Of a DNA stretch of 9,180 nt, positions 6,198-9,180 are shown in pieces; the first letter of the stretch is position 1, and each line of letters begins with the position of its first letter. The translations under genes were made by a program, and so were the position numbers. The notes under the pieces are model-generated. The model saw only the letters and a program-made list of their open reading frames with translations. It was not told the origin of the DNA and ran no database searches. The stretch is from assembly GCA_036654655.1 (NCBI GenBank), contig JAVVRP010000019.1:1-9180 (forward strand), written 5' to 3'. This DNA is from JAVVRP01 sp036654655 (GTDB lineage Bacteria; Bacillota; Clostridia; Christensenellales; UBA1242).

Positions 6198-6269
6198 TTG
6201 TAACCTTTTGTTGTTTTTGAACCAACTTATTTTATACTTATTTAAAATATTCTGCAAACAAAAAATATT

Positions 6270-6611
6270 TTAATTTTCTATCCAACAATTAGCCTTTTTT
6301 AAAATGTTTTGCACTTCACTTTTCATCTGTGCATATTGTAACAAATTTGCAGGTGGCTTTGCAACAAAAACATAATTGTTTTGTTGCAAAAAATTTTGTA
6401 TGTAATCTAACAAAATCATCTTCATACGTCTGCGAATTTTGTTTCTGTCAACGGCACCACCAACTTTTTTGCTTATTGAAAATCCAACCTTAAATGGTTG
6501 CAATTTTGTTTTAACAAAAATTAGTGCAAAGTTCGCTGTGTGAACCTGCACTCCTTTTTTGTATACGTATGCATATTGTCTATTTTTTTTTAGCAGATGT
6601 GTTTTAAGCAT
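6270..6611 (-). CDS. rnpA: Ribonuclease P protein component
   Basis: A 113-residue basic protein that joins the RNase P RNA to mature tRNA 5' ends. The diagnostic segment is VGFSISKKVGGAVDRNKIRRRMKMIL (42-67, written here in two parts: VGFSISKKVGG and AVDRNKIRRRMK). R56-N57-K58 stands for the family's RNR motif. The N-terminus (LKTHLLKKNRQYAYVYKKG) matches the usual opening. I chose the ATG at 6611, with GGAG 5 bases upstream; a GTG at 6617 lies in frame but touches that ribosome binding site. The gene follows rpmH by 45 bases, the arrangement found in nearly all bacteria. No RNase P RNA gene is seen in the window. Confidence 0.93.
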   Translation of the reverse strand: MLKTHLLKKNRQYAYVYKKGVQVHTANFALIFVKTKLQPFKVGFSISKKVGGAVDRNKIRRRMKMILLDYIQNFLQQNNYVFVAKPPANLLQYAQMKSEVQNILKKANCWIEN

Positions 6612-6656
6612 ATTCACTCCATTTTAAAAGAGTTTCACAAAAATTTTGAGTTTGTG

Positions 6657-6791
6657 TTATGCAGACAAACGTTTTCTGCCTCTTGCCATTCTGCGTTTAA
6701 GAACCTTTCTGCCACTTGTTGATTTCATTCTTTGGCGAAATCCATGAACTTTGCTTCTTATTCTTTTTTTTGGCTGATATGTTCGTTTCAT
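6657..6791 (-). CDS. rpmH: 50S ribosomal protein L34
   Basis: A 44-residue, highly basic protein of the large ribosomal subunit that contacts 23S rRNA. It reads MKRTYQPKKRIRSKVHGF at the start, then RMKSTSGRKVLKRRMARG and ends RKRLSA, matching L34 almost residue for residue. AAAGGAGT precedes the ATG. It is the first gene of the rpmH-rnpA-yidD-yidC-jag operon, under the consensus promoter at 6820-6848. In most Bacillota dnaA and the origin lie upstream of rpmH in the opposite orientation; here a large surface-protein gene lies there instead. Confidence 0.97.
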   Translation of the reverse strand: MKRTYQPKKRIRSKVHGFRQRMKSTSGRKVLKRRMARGRKRLSA

Positions 6792-6819
6792 ATCATACTC
6801 CTTTTGTTAACGTGTTAGC

Positions 6820-6848
6820 ATTATATTATCAATCTTGCATATTGTCAA
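6820..6848 (-). promoter_or_regulatory. Perfect consensus promoter of the rpmH operon
   Basis: Minus strand: TTGACA (6843-6848), exactly 17 bases, TATAAT (6820-6825), the ideal sigma-70/sigma-A layout. The predicted start near 6813 leaves a leader of about 20 bases with AAAGGAGT. Its -35 box begins only 14 bases after the stop of the upstream surface-protein gene. Confidence 0.85.
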
Positions 6849-6862
6849 GAACTAATAAGTTT

Positions 6863-9180
6863 TTACATTATCTCACCACCACCGCCACCGCCACCGCCAC
6901 CAGGACGATATTTTACAATATGTAATTTTGACCATTCTGGATCAGCATTATATTCAAAGAAAATTAAATTTGGCACATATATTGTTAAACTAGCATGACA
7001 TCCTACAAAGGCATTTGAGTACATTTCTATCATAGTTGAATCATTTTCCACAGTTATTGTCCTTAGCGCTGAACAACTTCTAAACGCATCTGCACCAATT
7101 GATGTTACAGATGAAAAACTACTTATGTTAATTCTTTGACAGAAAGCAAATACTTCAAATGGCAAACTTCCAATACCTGATGGAATGCTACTTATTGTAA
7201 GTGCCTTACAATTGTAAAACGCGCTTGCACCCAAACTTCTTAAACTTCCTGGCAATGTCCCTAATGCCAAATTTATACAATTATAAAATGCCGAAGCGCC
7301 AATTTCAGTAATTCCATTTGGCAACGAAGTTCCTAGCGTTAAGTTTGAACAACCTTTAAATGCAGAATTTAATATTTTTTTAACAGTGCTTGGTAAAGCA
7401 TTTGCAGAAACAGTTAAATCGGTGCATCCACTAAACGCATTTTTTCCAATTATTGTTATTCCTGCTGGCAAAACTATTCCCGCCATTCCTGTTTGCCCCA
7501 TAAATGCGTTATCGCCAAGTTCTGTTAATGTTGATGGAAAAACATACTGGCTTGTAGGTTTAAGGGCCGACGCTGGCAAACATGGATATACTGTTGAACC
7601 AATAAGTGGCGAAGCAATTCCTTTTACTGTGTAAATTGTTTGTTGATAATTTATTATTGATGGAATTGTGTAAGGCAATGATTGGGTTTTTATTTGAGTT
7701 ATCCAAACATTGTTTCCTGTTTCACCCGCAATGTTTGGCCTTACATAAAATTCAATCATATTTGGAATCGTTTGAATTGGGGCACTTGCAGTTAACGATT
7801 CTCTTTTTATAATGGTTAAATCAATATACTCTTCCCCAGTTTTTCCATATATTTTTTTTGTTGTGGTAGGCGTGTATTCATGTGAAATTTGTGTTGTGCA
7901 AGCAGATTCTGCGTACCAAACCAAATTATACCTTGTTCCATTATCGCTGTTTCCAAAAATGTTTGGTAGCGTGTAAGCAGTGTTTGCGTCCACTTGCCTG
8001 CCGGTTACAAGTTGATTAACTCCGCCAACACTGCTAATTTTGCTCGAATTAAAATATCCACTCCAAATTGATGCCGTTTCATAGTCCAAAACTTTTCCAT
8101 TTGGAACAACAAAAGATAAGTCTGCTGGGGAACTCATAAATGTTTTTATGGTTATTGATATAATTGATTGAGAAGTAATTTTTACATAAGAAAGATTTGT
8201 GCAACCTCTTAATGCAAGTTCATCTATTCTTGTTAAATTTGGGGGTAATTTTAATGTCCTGATTTTAACACAGTTTTGAAATACGCCAGAATTAAGTTCT
8301 GTAACACCATTTGGAATTAAATCAATTGATACATTTGAGCAACCAGCAAATGCACCGTTGCCTAATGTATTTAAATTTGCTGGTAAGGCAGAAAGCATCA
8401 TGTTGGAACAATTATTAAATGCACTTCCTTCAATACGTGTAATTGCATTATGCAAAGCAAAGTTTGTTATTCCTGCACAACCATTAAATGCGGAAGATTC
8501 AATTGATGTTACGCCCGATGGAATTGAAGAAATTGTTATTTTTGAACAACCATTAAATGCATTCGCCCCCAACACAGTCATGCTTGCTGGCAAGGCGGAA
8601 AGTAACATGTTGGAACAATCAACAAATGCACTTTCTCCAATTTTTGTTAAATTGGATGGCAAAGTAATGTTTGTTAGGGCTGTTTGCCTAAAATATGCAT
8701 TATCTCCAATTTCTGTCATGCTGGATGGCAAAATAAATTGATTTCCACCCGTTAACACAGAGTTTGGCAAACATTGATATACTGTTGAACCAACCTTTGG
8801 TGAAGCATAACCCTTTACAGCGTAATTTACACCACCATATGCAATTGTTGATGGCAAAGTGCATGGATAACTGTATGGATTTACTTGTGTTATCCAAACA
8901 TTATTTCCTGTTTCTCCCGCAATATTTGGCCTTACATAAAATTCTATGTTCCCCAATGACTCAACATCTGGGACAACGCTGGTTAAACTGTTTCTTTTAA
9001 CAAATGTGTATTCGCCATACAAATTTTTTGTTTTTCCATATATATTTTTTGTTGTGGTTGAGGTGTAGTTGTAAGAAATTTGTGTTGTGCAAGCAGGTTC
9101 TGCATACCAAGCCAAATTATACTTTGTTGCATTATCGCTGTTTACAAAAATTTTGGGTAATGCACAAGCAGTGTTTGCAT
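6863..9180 (-). CDS. Large BspA-like leucine-rich-repeat surface protein, 5' end missing
   Basis: The last 772 codons of a larger protein; the frame stays open to the right edge, so the start and signal peptide are outside. It consists of two modules with a period of 397 residues. Each has a Listeria-Bacteroides-like repeat (NLxWYAExACTTQIS to IYGKT), a linker containing FYVRPNIAGETGNNVWITQ identical in both, and a run of 23-residue BspA-type LRRs (pattern LPxxLTxIGxxAFxxCSNL), about eight in the first module (8150-8720) and seven in the second (7000-7540). After module 2 come about 40 residues ending in nine glycines and EIM. There is no LPXTG, SLH or C-terminal membrane segment in view. BspA-type proteins bind host or community surfaces in several species; that role here is inference. 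No terminator separates it from rpmH. Confidence 0.85.
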   Translation of the reverse strand, partial: ANTACALPKIFVNSDNATKYNLAWYAEPACTTQISYNYTSTTTKNIYGKTKNLYGEYTFVKRNSLTSVVPDVESLGNIEFYVRPNIAGETGNNVWITQVNPYSYPCTLPSTIAYGGVNYAVKGYASPKVGSTVYQCLPNSVLTGGNQFILPSSMTEIGDNAYFRQTALTNITLPSNLTKIGESAFVDCSNMLLSALPASMTVLGANAFNGCSKITISSIPSGVTSIESSAFNGCAGITNFALHNAITRIEGSAFNNCSNMMLSALPANLNTLGNGAFAGCSNVSIDLIPNGVTELNSGVFQNCVKIRTLKLPPNLTRIDELALRGCTNLSYVKITSQSIISITIKTFMSSPADLSFVVPNGKVLDYETASIWSGYFNSSKISSVGGVNQLVTGRQVDANTAYTLPNIFGNSDNGTRYNLVWYAESACTTQISHEYTPTTTKKIYGKTGEEYIDLTIIKRESLTASAPIQTIPNMIEFYVRPNIAGETGNNVWITQIKTQSLPYTIPSIINYQQTIYTVKGIASPLIGSTVYPCLPASALKPTSQYVFPSTLTELGDNAFMGQTGMAGIVLPAGITIIGKNAFSGCTDLTVSANALPSTVKKILNSAFKGCSNLTLGTSLPNGITEIGASAFYNCINLALGTLPGSLRSLGASAFYNCKALTISSIPSGIGSLPFEVFAFCQRINISSFSSVTSIGADAFRSCSALRTITVENDSTMIEMYSNAFVGCHASLTIYVPNLIFFEYNADPEWSKLHIVKYRPGGGGGGGGGEIM
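6872..6898 (-). repeat. GGT/GGC triplet tract coding a nine-glycine tail
   Basis: Nine consecutive glycine codons alternating GGT and GGC, then GGT GGT GGT, just before the final codons GAG ATA ATG and the stop. The GC-rich block stands out in AT-rich surroundings. Because the unit is three bases, slippage would change tail length without a frameshift. Confidence 0.8.
7985..9178 (-). repeat. Long-period module repeat (1191 bp) in the surface-protein gene
   Basis: Codons for the start of each module (ANTA-x-xLPxIF) lie at 9178 and 7987, and the linker stretch at 8891 matches the one at 7700; both offsets are exactly 1191 bases, or 397 codons. About 55 bases of linker (7700-7753 and 8891-8944) differ only at scattered third-codon positions. 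The span given covers the first module; the second follows at about 6990-7987. Confidence 0.75.
8380..8640 (-). repeat. 207-bp higher-order LRR duplication
   Basis: Within the first module the segment coding CSNMxLSALPAxx occurs at about 8380-8432 and again at 8585-8637. The aligned ATGTTGG words are offset by exactly 207 bases, which is three 23-codon LRR units. It indicates growth of the array by copying three units at once. Confidence 0.65.

Noticed and set aside
6198..6257. N-terminal extension of yidD from a TTG codon
   Set aside because: No Shine-Dalgarno precedes it, the residues are not family-like, and the ATG at 6197 has AAAGG upstream.
6612..6656. Weak hairpin CACAAA/TTTTGTG between rpmH and rnpA
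   Set aside because: The stem is short and AT-rich with no following T run; it is unlikely to be a terminator or a defined RNA element.
7000..8720. Regularly spaced similar segments that could suggest a CRISPR array
   Set aside because: The period is 69 bases in frame, the copies are degenerate and they encode 23-residue LRRs; there are no identical repeats with unique spacers.
8358..8741. Rightward 127-codon frame inside the large surface-protein gene
   Set aside because: It lies antisense to the LRR array; its apparent repeats merely mirror the 69-base LRR period.

Overview
The window looks like chromosomal DNA from a low-GC (roughly one-third G+C by eye), standard-code Bacillota, most likely an uncultured gut-type Clostridia lineage. 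The grounds are strong AT bias, purine-rich Shine-Dalgarno sites, TGA used as a stop (yidC, jag), TTGACA/TATAAT promoters, a conserved rpmH-rnpA-yidD-yidC-jag operon, Mini-RNase III, and BspA-type leucine-rich-repeat surface proteins with a short, SipW-like secretion signal. The lineage is an inference. No phage, transposon, CRISPR or tRNA was seen.

Layout from left to right. 1-62: promoter and ribosome binding site of a leftward gene beginning just outside the window. 105-136: terminator. 151-1548 (-): secreted protein with a beta-rich region, a Listeria-Bacteroides-like repeat and a small BspA-type LRR region. 1564-1834: intergenic region with divergent promoters. 1835-2002 (+): 55-residue zinc-ribbon protein with codon use typical of high expression. 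2014-2046: perfect bidirectional terminator. 2058-3176 (-): rlmB and mrnC, a two-gene rRNA maturation operon. 3177-3609: gene-free region holding a cluster of DnaA boxes (candidate oriC) and a terminator. 3610-6791 (-): rpmH, rnpA, yidD, yidC, jag and a new-looking double zinc-ribbon protein with a long acidic tail, read from a perfect consensus promoter at 6820-6848. 6863-9180 (-): 3' part of a very large BspA-like protein built from two 397-residue modules, open to the right edge.

The core genes cover ribosome assembly (L34, RlmB, Mini-III), RNA processing (RnpA, Mini-III), membrane protein insertion (YidC, YidD) and RNA binding (Jag/KhpB). The arrangement is unusual: rpmH is not next to dnaA. 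Instead the operon runs towards the DnaA-box cluster, and large adhesin-like genes sit both immediately upstream of rpmH and beyond the rlmB side.

The most interesting points are the candidate origin with paired DnaA boxes, a promoter overlapping one of those boxes, the acidic double zinc-ribbon protein, the highly expressed small zinc-ribbon protein with a structured leader, a lysine replacing the usual conserved arginine in YidC, and the long-period duplication in the large surface protein.
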